This document shows positions 48,601-52,893 of a DNA stretch of 64,000 nt, piece by piece; position 1 is the first letter of the stretch; each line of letters begins with the position of its first letter. A model generated the notes under the pieces. It saw only the letters and a program-made list of their open reading frames with translations, did no database searches and was not told where the DNA came from. The translations under genes and the position numbers were made by a program. The stretch comes from Loripinus fragilis. Its lineage: Eukaryota > Mollusca > Bivalvia > Lucinida > Lucinidae. The stretch is taken from positions 1,178,001 through 1,242,000 of the forward strand of contig CAXHUL010000250.1 of the NCBI GenBank assembly GCA_964019695.1, in the 5' to 3' direction.

Positions 48601-50969
48601 TAGGCAAGCACCTAACCTGTATTAGGCAAGCTGGTGAAAGATCAATAACTATTGATTATATTAAGTGCCTACCTTTCTTTTCCATGAGTAGACCATAATG
48701 GTTATACACATCTTTACTCTCAGGGCTTATCTGCTCTGCTCTATTCAGGTGTTGGGCAGCTTCTGTTAAATTCCCCAGCTTTATTAAGGCTGCACTCACA
48801 GACACCAGGGCGTCCACATACTGATCGTCTTCCTTGAGAGCTTTATATAACCAGTAAAGACCTTCTGAATGTCCACCACATTTACTGTAACAGAAAACAG
48901 GCAAAGACCTTGCAAGGTTCATACAGGCAAGTTCTAGTAAAATTCAAGGACTTTTCAAGGACTTCTAAAGACTATCCTACAGTTTTCAAGGACTAAAAGT
49001 TTATGAAAAACCCTGATTTAAGTGTTAAATTCTACTTCAGAAACGCTAGACTGAGATAATGGAGAAATTAGTACTAGAAAATTAGTATAAAACTGTTGTG
49101 CCTTTATTTGGTGCAGCAATTGCTGCACCAAATAAAGGCACAAGTTTTATTCTGATTTAGAACTCTATCAACAGTGTTAATTACTACAAAAAAAGAAGCA
49201 TTCAAGGTCTTTTTCAAGGTCTTTGCCTGATTTTCCAGTACTTTCAAGGCATAATTAATTTTTAAGGACTTCTCAAGAAAGCCCTCTAAATTTAAGTACT
49301 TTACAAGCCTGTGCAAAACCTGCCTTGATATGAGTGGTTTCTAGAAATATTGCTGTCCCTTTATGATCCTTTGTAATACTATGATAAGGGTCCATATAAT
49401 AGAAATAGGGCGTTTTAAAAGTAAAATGACAGTATTACAAAATAATTAATTCCTTTGTAATAATTTTCATATTGAAAAATAGATCTTTAAAGTTTAGAAG
49501 CCAAGATGACCGACTTGTGCATCAAGCATGCACGCGCCGCAATCATGTGGTACAAGATGCGTAGATTTTGGTATGAACCTTATTTAACATTCTGTAAACC
49601 ACATACCAGGATCAAGATCACAAATAAAAAGAAGCTAAGCTGAGCTTAGACAAAGCAATGTTCCAAATCACTCAGTGCAATGCTAAGCCAGAGAAAGGAG
49701 GCAGAAACAGCTTGGCTTAACCCTTAAATCGCCAAGAAAAAAAGCATCTGAAATTTGACGTCTGCTGAAGTCGTCTGCTGCAAATAATTACCTAACATTA
49801 CTGACTAATTTAAGTATTGAAGTAAACAGGACTGTTTGTCATAGAGGCTTCATAAACATTTCAGCAGACAAGAAAAGCAGACGACTTTTGTTGCGATTGG
49901 CGCTTAAAGAGTTAAAGCTAATGCATCACCAAGTCTAGCAGTTACTTGGGGAAAATGGGAGCACAGTGGCTCAGTCGTAGAGTGCTTGACTCTTGACCGA
50001 GTGTTCGCGGGTTCAAGCCTCACCGGCATCACTGCATTGTGTCCTTGAGCAAGACACATTAATCCTAGCTTAGTACTGGTTCAACCCCAGAAGACCCATT
50101 CCCTACGTAACTTAAAGATTGTTGAAAGGACATAAAGAATCAAACAAACAAATTACTTTGGGAAAATAGATTTAATTTCAGAGATGAAATTTAATAAATT
50201 TCCCAAAATACAAGTCAGTGGGAAGTGAAGGTTCACAATGGGTTGTTTTTCCCCAAAACAGTGGGGACCCAGATGAAATTCCGCATTGTGTGGCATTTCA
50301 TCAGGATCTACACGGTTTGCCAAGACAAAACCGATCTTCAGATCGGGAAAGAAATACAATATTTTCTTTGAAATTACATCCTTTGACCCCTCAATATATA
50401 CAATGGACCATCCTGAAATTAATATTATATGTAGCTTTATGGAAAATTTCATTGCTCTAAAGGGTTAATAACTTTAAACATCCCAAAATGTGTCGCCGAA
50501 CTCCGCGAATTTGTTATTTTTTATAATGATTAACTCTTTGTGCATTGGTTATAGCTACAAGTCTCGTATATTCTGACTACAAAACCTTTTTAAATAATCT
50601 AAATATTGTTATCGCTAATGAAACACAGAGTTAAGGGACTTTGATGTCTTCTGACGTTACGTCATATGGCAACGTCGTTTAGGATTTTTTACGTTAGTAA
50701 CCAGAGAAAGTTGTACAAGAACACGCAATATGTAACAATTATAAATAAACGTCTTTTAATGTGGCACCTAATAAATATGGCAAACTTGTGTGTGTCTATG
50801 ATTCTTCCCCACAAAATGTACTTACAAGAGAAGATTTCCTAGATTCACATGAGCTCCGAGATGTGAAGGCGCAATCTTCAACGTCTCACGGAAGTGAACC
50901 TCGGCCTCAGTCCTGTTCTCCAGTATTATTCCAATATTATTGTGTGCACTGGCATAAAATGGATCTACC
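15259..50969 (-). CDS. TPR-repeat host gene, seven internal exons (TMTC-like?)
   Basis: Seven exons on the minus strand (50826-50969, 48673-48884, 23042-23177, 22237-22381, 20374-20515, 17978-18084, 15259-15336) join in compatible phases into about 321 codons with no stop. The product is a solenoid of tetratricopeptide repeats: AHNNIGIILENRTEAEVHF, then GAHVNLGNLL, VYNHYGLLMEKKGDFKAA, KLAHLYYHTGKMKES and finally KYNEALQ joined to DYVRTIELNPNHFGAHANCG. Such repeats form protein-binding scaffolds. The pattern best fits the luminal C-terminal half of TMTC-type O-mannosyltransferases, but no membrane exons lie in the window, so this is tentative. 5' exons should lie above 51 kb and 3' exons below 15.2 kb, perhaps outside the window. 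Intron 2 is 25.5 kb and holds the nested retroelements. Confidence 0.8.
15375..15404. repeat. Poly-C tract, about 30 bases
   Basis: Uninterrupted run of C beside the TPR exon. Length in the assembly may be unreliable. Confidence 0.9.
15405..16929. other. Intronic, mostly unique sequence
   Basis: No gene is recognised. Near 15,449 there is a sequence, GGATAACTGTATTCAAAAC, followed by GGGGAGGTATAT. It matches the inverted ends of a small element at 18,240-18,405, so it is probably a partial copy. Confidence 0.45.
16933..17166 (-). pseudogene. Orphan BED/hAT-like zinc-finger exon
   Basis: A 77-codon frame begins MPSAKKKKYKSHFQADFPSS and has CVHC followed by HYRHVKGGSAH. This CxxC...HxxH layout after a basic, aromatic N-terminus resembles the DNA-binding finger that opens hAT and ZMYM-like transposases. 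No catalytic or dimerisation domain follows on the same strand. It is probably a remnant lodged in an intron of the TPR gene; it might also be a short unrelated host exon. Confidence 0.35.
17167..17977. other. Intronic, gene-free
   Basis: No gene. 17,395-17,470 contains complementary GCGGGAGATTGCG and CAGGAGCCTCCCGCATGA stretches that may be the remains of a small inverted-repeat element. Confidence 0.4.
17978..18084 (-). CDS. TPR gene exon f
   Basis: A 107-base exon with acceptor ATCAACAG and donor GTGAGTG. It starts with two bases completing a codon and ends in phase 0. It reads IDQCRLTGITELLKQIYMDR and then GNNYTDLSKYNEALQ. Helix B of the TPR is completed by the next exon at 15,259-15,336. 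Confidence 0.82.
18085..20373. other. Intron with small repeats
   Basis: No gene. About 18,240-18,405 is a small element with inverted ends GGATAACTGTATTTAAAA and GAATATGGTTATCC. About 18,833-18,906 is a palindrome built on AGCCAAGGCTCTGACAAG (related copies near 51.13 and 52.33 kb). 19,030-19,205 holds a tRNA-like SINE on the minus strand (see separate entry). 18.4-18.6 kb shares a diverged dispersed repeat with 60.1-60.3 kb. Confidence 0.5.
19030..19205 (-). repeat. tRNA-derived SINE, second family
   Basis: Minus-strand reading starts GGGCCCCATAGCACAATCAG and has a B-box-like GAGTTTGATTCTGGCCC, followed by a body containing GAGTGATCATGAAATCTTCC. It is related to the split SINE at 58.43-60.0 kb and distinct from the GGGAGCGCAGTGG family. 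Confidence 0.6.
20374..20515 (-). CDS. TPR gene exon e
   Basis: A 142-base exon with acceptor TTCTTGTAG, starting in phase 0 with GNILGLVNQYDKAEHVFLRI and then LRLEPVNVEAMTGLSMVLSR. The donor GTATTG is weaker than usual; I chose it because it is the only GT that leaves one base, as the next exon needs. TPR consensus positions are clear. Confidence 0.8.
20516..21124. other. Intron, gene-free
   Basis: No gene. 20,640-20,715 is a palindromic repeat of the GTGTGGACCCTGATCAGACT type; related pieces lie at 22.14, 23.52, 28.2, 58.14, 61.27 and 61.5 kb. Confidence 0.5.
21125..21325 (-). repeat. tRNA-derived SINE copy
   Basis: Same family as 8598-8805, minus strand, with an AATCAAATCAAAC-type tail at the low-coordinate end and GGGAGAGCATTGGCTC at the other. 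The direct repeat AAAATATT (21,117-21,124 and 21,326-21,333) flanks it. Confidence 0.75.
21492..21832. mobile_element. Harbinger-type MITE with perfect 27 bp TIRs
   Basis: The two 27 bp ends are exact inverse complements, beginning GGCCAGAATTTTTTAATTAG, and TTA is duplicated on each side (21,489-21,491 and 21,833-21,835). A 3 bp TTA target duplication is a PIF/Harbinger hallmark. The 341 bp element is non-coding and its TIRs are undegraded. Confidence 0.82.
22237..22381 (-). CDS. TPR gene exon d
   Basis: A 145-base exon with acceptor TTTTTCCAG and donor GTGAGT. It reads AVSIHRDLDSLEKLAHLYYH and then TGKMKESLTLYEEIETHYPN, two consecutive TPR helices plus a linker. It takes its first codon from exon c (two bases) and ends in phase 0. 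Confidence 0.88.
22588..22662. repeat. 75 bp near-perfect palindrome, copy 1
   Basis: Core arms CTCAAAAGAACCGTCTC and GAGACGGTTCTTTTGAG are perfect complements around a 3-base loop. The match extends imperfectly outwards to AAACATGTGTTTTGGG and CCCACAACATATGTTT. It is the centre of a roughly 200 bp dispersed element seen also at 23.26 and 39.39 kb. Confidence 0.9.
23042..23177 (-). CDS. TPR gene exon c
   Basis: A 136-base exon with acceptor ATTTTCAG and donor GTGAGTAC. It begins with two bases that complete a Gly codon from exon b, giving GDFKAATRYYKKVLNIDQ and then HAAFAYNQLGNKGTAENLL. It lies 25.5 kb from exon b, across the nested retroelements, yet the phases match and the TPR register continues. 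Confidence 0.9.
23260..23334. repeat. 75 bp palindrome, copy 2
   Basis: Same family as 22,588-22,662, with arms GAACAGTCTC and GAGACGGTTC (one mismatch) and outer arms AACATATGTTGTGGGT and ACCCACAACATATGTT. Confidence 0.9.
23335..24551. other. Intron, gene-free, left of gypsy element
   Basis: No gene. 23,515-23,578 is a palindromic repeat (GTTTGGACCCAGATCAGC and its near complement). The remainder appears unique and AT-rich up to the gypsy target-site duplication. Confidence 0.5.
24556..25331 (+). repeat. Gypsy 5' LTR (776 bp)
   Basis: Contains a TATA-like TATATATAAGAG near 24,905-24,916 after GGAACTTTC words, the likely promoter. Compared with the 3' LTR it differs by about six substitutions. 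It carries about 155 extra bases near 25,138-25,292 that are absent from the 3' copy. Confidence 0.93.
25446..27042 (+). pseudogene. Gypsy gag, SCAN-like, with stops and frameshift
   Basis: The frame opens MSFKLSDFTASPSQELLDLA, then enters a long charged coiled coil rich in Glu, Arg and Lys, with in-frame stops at 25,632, 25,758, 25,827, 25,923 and 26,085. The capsid part follows from about 26,115 (VNKYFLHFEKVAENLKW). A frameshift near 26,355-26,366 moves it to the next frame, ELVPEAYRQKFRDCRKEP, which resembles the SCAN/capsid fold of Gmr1-type Gag. A CCHC zinc knuckle CNYCKQSGHIISEC lies near 26,875. The frame ends at a TGA created where the TIR element begins. Gag would form the particle; this copy cannot make it intact. 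Confidence 0.88.
27041..27807 (+). repeat. Left TIR of 16.7 kb element
   Basis: The first 100 bases are tandem ACCACAGACC-type units. The rest is AT-rich and matches the inverted right end through landmarks such as AACATTGAAGAATC and CAGACATAAAATGCAATT. Confidence 0.88.
27808..31008. other. Interior of 16.7 kb element, left part, gene-free
   Basis: No gene is supported. It contains a copy of a dispersed repeat at 29,440-29,640 (related to 50.23-50.47 kb), a tRNA-like SINE near 29,848-29,990, short C runs and AT-rich sequence. Nothing resembles a transposase. Confidence 0.55.
29848..29990 (+). repeat. tRNA-like SINE fragment, third type
   Basis: GGCTGTGTAGTGGATAAAAC (A-box-like) is followed after about 30 bases by GCAGGTTCAATCCCTGG (B-box-like). 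The tail includes GTTAAACACACAAACACC and an ACAC run. It is unlike the other two SINE families in the window. Confidence 0.45.
31009..31318 (-). repeat. BEL 3' LTR
   Basis: On the plus strand it starts TGTTGCCGTGATG and ends CTCACATCCA. An internal palindrome around 31,198-31,240 has arms CGTTACGCAAT and ATTGCGTAACG with CpG-bearing ACGTTA words, possibly regulatory. Confidence 0.95.
31579..37314 (-). CDS. BEL/Pao Gag-Pol polyprotein
   Basis: A 1911-residue polyprotein with no stop or frameshift. Domains in order: a charged helical N-terminus; Gag DUF1759 from about 250 (PVFHGDKRTYQSW); zinc knuckles near 468 (CHACKGRHAILKC) and 500 (CYRCLSIGHYGNKC); aspartic protease near 621 (ALLDEASTKSYV); reverse transcriptase with FDAS near 916 and the catalytic YMDD near 1037; RNase H near 1216 (TFVDASENAYGAVV) ending PADILSRG. 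Integrase follows, with an HHCC finger from about 1548, then SVDFGGPF near 1620, SDNGTNF near 1686 and GGAHESM near 1733, and finally a DUF5641-type C-terminus from 1808. All key residues I can locate are present, so it may be active. Length and order are normal for BEL/Pao. Confidence 0.96.
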   Translation of the reverse strand: MASSENRDYRSTVSTERLEAEYKKDKARAKANFSRCKNKLVSLLEEQEPPSRRAVLDACGKMDSLSELATDVLTSFAEFYISIDEVQKSMRVSNELEKILDEYSSAREAATDYLESRQDERSSVTSDILTIDMLEHMNISETNKKEVERQQVLPQTEQEVSAVYANKNNPAMLQVRDHIQTCSRQNENEIKNVAKFEDIRSRHQQQIRDNYSKQDNLSVLDANATPFETTNMHNREAPSLGQDLWRQLKRVEIPVFHGDKRTYQSWKAAFLACIDNAPATPEYKLLQLRQYVSGEALQTIESLGHSATAYEAAKERLERKYGGRRRQIAVYLEDLDNFKQVRTGNARDLEKLADLLDIAIINLKEAGHFHELGDGSLYNKLQRKLSESMLARYHRWVFENSITEGVDTLRKWVIQEAEFQTIAAETMHGLTGKSANNQNREQSLPRHKTQRTFFGESRKDRTVEKTPCHACKGRHAILKCRTFTKKSPTERWRIVKRAQLCYRCLSIGHYGNKCPQSRPCGSNGCKELHHRLLHQNAMTSTSSGLEQTELKRIELTDHTTQEIVSPSAEIATSVTEGKRQEHPQQTTLITQNYSKVDYIALRTVPIILKNGDRSLRVNALLDEASTKSYVNSDVAAELGLKGKTEKVTVNVLNGQIETFETKPVSFELQSVDGKVSFKVNAYTASRVTGDMNVIDWNEYRMKWPHLRSIKFPLNAKRPIVDVLIGLDCLDLHCAIEEVRGQPGEPVARLTPLGWTCIGNPYSVKTTKLVTHFARTYFIRDQFEMEEINSNLKRFWEVEETSLGKPTPIVQIQDQLAMRKVDGSLNYDQNMYRVSIPWKEDKPMLPDNYSMALKRLQNTEKRLQKSPNIGHAYSDIIKQYVAKGYVRKVPENESYSSKWYLPHFPVIRPDKDTTKIRIVFDASAKCQGTSLNDAINQGPKLQRDLFDVLLRFRRFPVAIVCDIAEMYLRIGISPKDQPYHRFLWRGIDQDRRPDVYEFDRVVFGMNSSPFLAQFVLQHHAKKYKPDFPLAAETIDKSTYMDDSMDSVQSETQGTQLYHQLSALLSKAGMHARKWLSNSSKVLVEIPLEDRKAEVDLDRSQLPCAKTLGVWWRADTDVFTFKENVPEEDTTYTKRVFLKKIATLFDPIGFLAPYTIRAKMLLQDMWTAGIDWDDELTEPLSISARAWFAELYQLQQIQVPRCLWNEGTIADTMSLHTFVDASENAYGAVVYARCQNGDGTISTNIVASKTRVSPNIATSIPRLELMGAIVGVRLTTRISNVLGVKMEKVTFWCDSVNVLWWVRGRSRNFKPFVANRVGEIQTFTQPTQWRYVPTKVNPADILSRGMHAGELAECDSWWRGPVFLRESEDVWPKNKVFEVPTGDVEIKHSTPRRMKSIHQEPEVDRNIPCTFVALAAAENYIIDPINYSSWLKLRRIVAWVNRFIENCKRDVAVRMTGELIADELKRSELQLVRQAQQSEFQDEWKALVNGRSLSSNSKLLALKPQLDDDGLIRSDGRLTNAKFISYDVRHPVILPRKSWVTKLIIKDAHEKGNHAFGTNQTLAVLSARYWIISAREAIREWERECAECRRRKAKASQQIMAPLPLARVQTSLRAFTRTSVDFGGPFITIQGRGKRREKRYLCLFTCLATRAVHLEIAFGLTTDSFLNAFYRMANRRGLPDEVYSDNGTNFIGADRELQALLSQVDNHKIQESVANKGVKWHFNPPLGPHFGGAHESMVKSAKKAIKAILGQADINDEELMTAIIGAEGLINSRPLTYQSANHKDDVPLTPNHFLHGQIGGIFAPTSVDETQFSPRKRWRRVQELVRHFWHRWLREWLPGLSARKKWHRERRNIQKGEVVLLISPDTPRGSWPMGRVVEIYPGDDGRVRVVKVQVGQGTLIRPISKLCPLEGEM
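37378..37687 (-). repeat. BEL 5' LTR
   Basis: Appears identical to 31,009-31,318. On the minus strand it precedes the primer binding site and should supply the promoter; I see no strong TATA box. Confidence 0.95.
38269..38438. mobile_element. MITE with perfect 29 bp internal inverted arms
   Basis: Outer ends AAATAGATCAGC and GCTGATCTATTT are complementary. Inside, GTGAATTGTTGAGTAATAAT (38,288 onward, 29 bases to 38,316) is exactly repeated inverted at 38,391-38,419. The 74-base loop is CpG-rich (GAGCGCGCAGCGCGAGC). Confidence 0.8.
39390..39466. repeat. 75 bp palindrome, copy 3
   Basis: Same family as 22,588 and 23,260, but with more mismatches (GAACTGTCTC against GACACGGTTC). Flanking similarity also covers GATAAACACAG and TTCTTACACATCAG on the left. 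Confidence 0.85.
39627..39690. repeat. Poly-C tract, 64 bases
   Basis: Uninterrupted C run after TTCCCCCG. True length is doubtful in any assembly; the strands could form G-quadruplex or i-motif structures. Confidence 0.85.
40085..41245 (+). repeat. 1.1 kb repeat with about 340 bp internal units
   Basis: Starts TATCCCCTCGC and ends with GATGGTGCGCCATCGAATG and then TGTTCTAG. The body repeats AACCAGATTTGGTGTGTGAG, GAATGGCACATGCACCGGC and CCCCGCCCCCTGGGGCC about three times. It is non-coding and is interrupted by a SINE at 40,283-40,430. Confidence 0.7.
40283..40430 (-). repeat. 5'-truncated SINE with 14 bp TSD
   Basis: Member of the 8598-8805 family that begins (minus strand) at the B box CGGGTTCGAGCC, so the A box half is missing. 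The direct repeat CCCTGGGGCCCTGG lies at 40,269-40,282 and 40,431-40,444, fixing the insertion inside the 1.1 kb repeat. Confidence 0.88.
41246..43024. other. Interior of 16.7 kb element, gene-free
   Basis: No gene. It has a tandem pair of a 23-base unit at about 42,461-42,507 (TAGGCGACAAATTTTCCGTT...). The remainder is AT-rich without recognised motifs. Confidence 0.5.
43025..43772 (-). repeat. Right TIR of 16.7 kb element
   Basis: Inverse complement of 27,041-27,807 at most positions, but with fewer of the terminal GGTCTGTGGT units than the left end, which explains the length difference. Confidence 0.88.
43773..44424 (+). pseudogene. Gypsy protease region
   Basis: Resumes the gypsy element right after the TIR element. 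The aspartic protease motif ILRDTGASQSLIL lies near 43,875-43,912 and a later LLLGNDLAGD near 44,088 matches the second conserved part of retropepsins. It would process the polyprotein. The frame closes at 44,424; the downstream part is in another frame, so a frameshift lies near 44,410-44,425. Confidence 0.85.
44415..45123 (+). pseudogene. Gypsy integrase remnant with internal deletion
   Basis: The N-terminal part reads DILMRKWRPPDVSADDEWTV and RPEILNLAF, the lead-in to the HHCC finger. The sequence then jumps at about 44,640-44,670 directly to the middle of the catalytic core (out of frame SDQGSNFMSGIF, then YHPESKGALERLHQTLK with the last catalytic Glu). The finger and the first catalytic Asp are therefore deleted. 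The C-terminal core ends at a TGA at 45,121. Integration activity cannot come from this copy. Confidence 0.85.
45124..46831 (+). pseudogene. Gypsy GPY/F, reverse transcriptase and RNase H
   Basis: In the same frame as the integrase core. The GPY/F module (ARYYGPYTV, then CHINMLKKY) is followed without a break by RT (PSQSEWSSPCILVPKPDG, FDLLKGFWQIPL, MPFGMKNSPETFQ). A TAA at 46,024 interrupts RT just before the catalytic box, which reads YIDK instead of YIDD. RNase H follows (LAVDASDVGAGSV, FTDHNPLTFI), with a one-base frameshift near 46,755; the pol tail then reads DALSRA and stops at 46,831. RNase H as the final domain confirms integrase-before-RT order. Confidence 0.9.
46984..47604 (+). repeat. 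Gypsy 3' LTR (621 bp)
   Basis: Matches the 5' LTR with about six substitutions, but lacks the segment equivalent to 25,138-25,292. Ends CACGTAACA followed by TTAG. Confidence 0.93.
47846..48640. repeat. Minisatellite, about 35 bp unit, some 20 copies
   Basis: Units of the form GTGTTAGGCAAGCACCAATA plus AACATATCCTAACCT, with variable filler. Each junction makes a small palindrome, CCTAACCTGTGTTAGG. Copies differ by point changes and short deletions. The array ends about 35 bases from the donor site of TPR exon b. Confidence 0.93.
48673..48884 (-). CDS. TPR gene exon b
   Basis: A 212-base exon with acceptor TTCTGTTACAG and donor GTAGGCAC. It reads GLYWLYKALKEDDQYVDALV, IKLGNLTEAAQHLNRAEQIS and VYNHYGLLMEKK, almost two full TPRs. 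One base is contributed to the first codon and one left over for exon c. It sits between the minisatellite and a hAT-like MITE. Confidence 0.92.
48914..49321. mobile_element. hAT-like MITE, copy 2
   Basis: Clear relative of 8829-9229 along its full length, with the central palindrome on GTGCCTTTATTTGGTGCAGC. Flanking bases share only CCTTG, so the duplication has decayed. It begins 30 bases from the acceptor of TPR exon b. Confidence 0.82.
49322..49956. other. Intron, gene-free
   Basis: No gene. 49.74-49.92 kb contains complementary AGTCGTCTGCTGCAAAT and CAGACGACTTTTGTTGCGA stretches, a probable small inverted repeat. Confidence 0.4.
49957..50152 (+). repeat. tRNA-derived SINE, plus strand, full length
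   Basis: Starts GGGAGCACAGTGGCTCAGTC, has B box GGGTTCAAGCC, the conserved body (TCCTTGAGCAAGACACATTA) and an AATCAAACAAACAAA tail. The direct repeat TTACTTGGGGAAAAT (49,942-49,956) matches 50,153-50,167 with one mismatch. Confidence 0.9.
50168..50825. other. Intron, gene-free
   Basis: No gene. 50,230-50,470 is a dispersed element with GGACCCAGATGAAATTCCGC, ATTTCATCAGGATCTACACG and TATACAATGGACCATCCTG; relatives are at 29.44-29.64 and 63.49-63.56 kb. Confidence 0.5.
50826..50969 (-). CDS. TPR gene exon a (most 5' found)
   Basis: A 144-base exon with acceptor TATTTTAATAG and donor GTAAGTAC. It reads VDPFYASAHNNIGIILENRT and then EAEVHFRETLKIAPSHLGAH. It begins with one base of a codon, so a preceding exon ends with two extra bases; I could not find it between 51 and 64 kb. 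Confidence 0.88.
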
Positions 50970-52201
50970 CTATTAAAATAAAACAAGCACATGAGCCGCG
51001 ACATGTGATTTCCAACAATGTGGCATTTTGACATGTGCAGACTCACACGAGCTTGTGCAGCCTCCTGTTAAGCTTAGAAACTCCAAATTATGTTCGGTCA
51101 GTAGTTTAATATTCATAGAATATTCAAGCGACTAGCAAAGGCTCTGATCAGACTGCGCATATACACAGGCTGGTCTGAGCCTTTGCTGGTCACACATACC
51201 ACATTGTTGGAAATCTCATGTCGCCGCTCAAATATTCACTACATTTTCGGTAAAATTGAACCTGACGCTTCATGAGGGAGCAATCTGAATACCATCATTT
51301 GGCAGTGACCTTGAAAGTAGGTCATGCTCATCCTATGTTATATACCAGTTACTGTTCTTCATCACACCCACATTTATAGCTACATTAAAACCTGTGTAAA
51401 ACGGCCACTCAAAAATAGACAAAACAAAGATCTTAATGACAAATAGTAGCTTAATGAAGATCAAAAGTATTGCAGAATGCTCCCCTTGGAGCATTCTGCA
51501 ATACTACTGACCTGCATTAAGCAATAATTGCTCTTGAAAACCAATTTTCTGTCTTTTTGAGGGTGACCATTTTACACAGGTTTTACTGTACACAAATCTG
51601 GCTAAATTCCCTCCATGGGTTCCCTATAGCAGTCAGGCACTGGAAGGAAAACCTTCCAACAGATTTGGATGGAAATTCCTACCAATCTAACAGTCTCTCA
51701 ATTTTAGTTCTTTTTCTGGAAATGGAAACATTTTTTTTCTCATAAATAAGCCAAAGCATCTGTTTGTGATTACCTGGAGTTCCATCCAGATTTATTTATA
51801 GTAACAAACTTATGTAATATTGCATGCCTTGAAAAGATATCTTCAAGAAGACCATCACAAGTTTGCAAAATTGACAAGAAAAGATTGATAAATGATCTTT
51901 ATTAACTGTTACCTGTATTGCAATAAGGTTTATCAAGTAGAAATATGATTTTTCTACTTGGTTATGTAATGAAAACATACTAATTATCATTAACACTGCG
52001 ATCAGCTGTCCGATCAGATGCCAAATTTGCAATGAAAAGGATGTTTTGGAAGGATTTTCCATCCAAAACTTGTCATTAAGATGGATGGTAAAACCTTCCA
52101 ATGTTCAGTGAAAAAACTAATTGGAAGGAAAATCCATCCATAGTGAAATAGTTAAGTTGGAAGGCTATTCGTTGGACGTTTTCATTAATAATTGTGTTCC
52201 A
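50970..52201. other. Gene-free, small repeats
   Basis: No gene. 51,125-51,197 is a palindromic repeat (AGCAAAGGCTCTGATCAGAC and its near complement). 51,383-51,588 is a mariner-like MITE (separate entry). 51.6 and 52.04-52.16 kb share GGAAGG / CCATCCA words. Confidence 0.45.
51383..51588. mobile_element. Mariner-like MITE, uninterrupted copy
   Basis: Ends CATTAAAACCTGTGTAAAAC and, inverted, GGTTTTACTG, flanked by TA on both sides. The central hairpin has arms AGTATTGCAGAATGCTCC and GGAGCATTCTGCAATACT. It is the reference for the interrupted copy at 10,196-10,761. Confidence 0.8.
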
Positions 52202-52415
52202 GGGCCAATTGTCGCAATAAAACCTGTCTTCGGGGTTCCCGACAAAGTGACAAACCTGCTAGAAAATTGAAATTTCGTTCGTAGCAAGTCAAGATATGAT
52301 ACTTTCCAAAAAGCGAATAATAAAGGCGTGATCAGACTGCGGGGATGCGCAGGCTGATCTGCGCCTGTATTTTGTTTGCAAACCCCCGAAGACAGGTTTT
52401 CTTGCGACAAGGCCC
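52202..52415. mobile_element. MITE with about 33 bp imperfect TIRs
   Basis: GGGCCAATTGTCGCAATAAA followed by ACCTGTCTTCGGGG on the left is matched, inverted, by CCCCCGAAGACAGGTTTTCT and TGCGACAAGGCCC on the right. The centre contains a GATCAGACTGCGG...CAGGCTGATCTGC hairpin. Non-coding. Confidence 0.75.
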
Positions 52416-52554
52416 ATATGAGTGATAGAAACGGATAAGCTTTCTTATAATGTAGCACCATTATATTATATTGGGATCTAAAAGTCTGGTTGCTGCAGTT
52501 GCAATTATAGTCTATTTTGTGCTGTTAACAGAGTTGTCCCTACTTTATTGATGT

Positions 52555-52730
52555 TTTATATCCCAGTCAACAATTTTTCAGTTATGTCTGGACGGATCTT
52601 CCTTGACCAAGTATTAAGCAAGGATAAATGTGTCTTGCTCAAGGACACAACTCAGTGACGCCGGTGACACTGAAACCCACAAGCCCTCGGTCTCAAGTCA
52701 AGCACTCTACCACTGAGCCACTGCACTCCC
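52555..52730 (-). repeat. tRNA-derived SINE, diverged
   Basis: Same family as 8598-8805, minus strand, with the A-box end GGGAGTGCAGTGGCTCAG. The B box is eroded (GTTTCAGTGTC). ATTGATGTTT and ATTGATATTT flank it as a probable duplication. Confidence 0.75.
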
Positions 52731-52893
52731 TATATTGATATTTGATTAACTAGCTCTGTATGCTTATTGTGTTTCCATTTGTTTCTAGCATAGTGGCCAG
52801 GAACGAGTGTATTTAAGGTATCAAATCCATGCATTAACAGCACGGAAATTGCCTTGTTAATACATGGGTTTGTGTTGGTTGAAATAGGACTGT

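Noticed and set aside
47846..48640. CRISPR-like array
   Set aside because: Units are contiguous and diverged, without unique spacers; it is a eukaryotic minisatellite.
51796..52101. A 101-codon hydrophobic minus-strand frame as a missing membrane exon of the TPR gene
   Set aside because: It has no splice-site framing, is of low complexity and does not resemble TMTC membrane segments.
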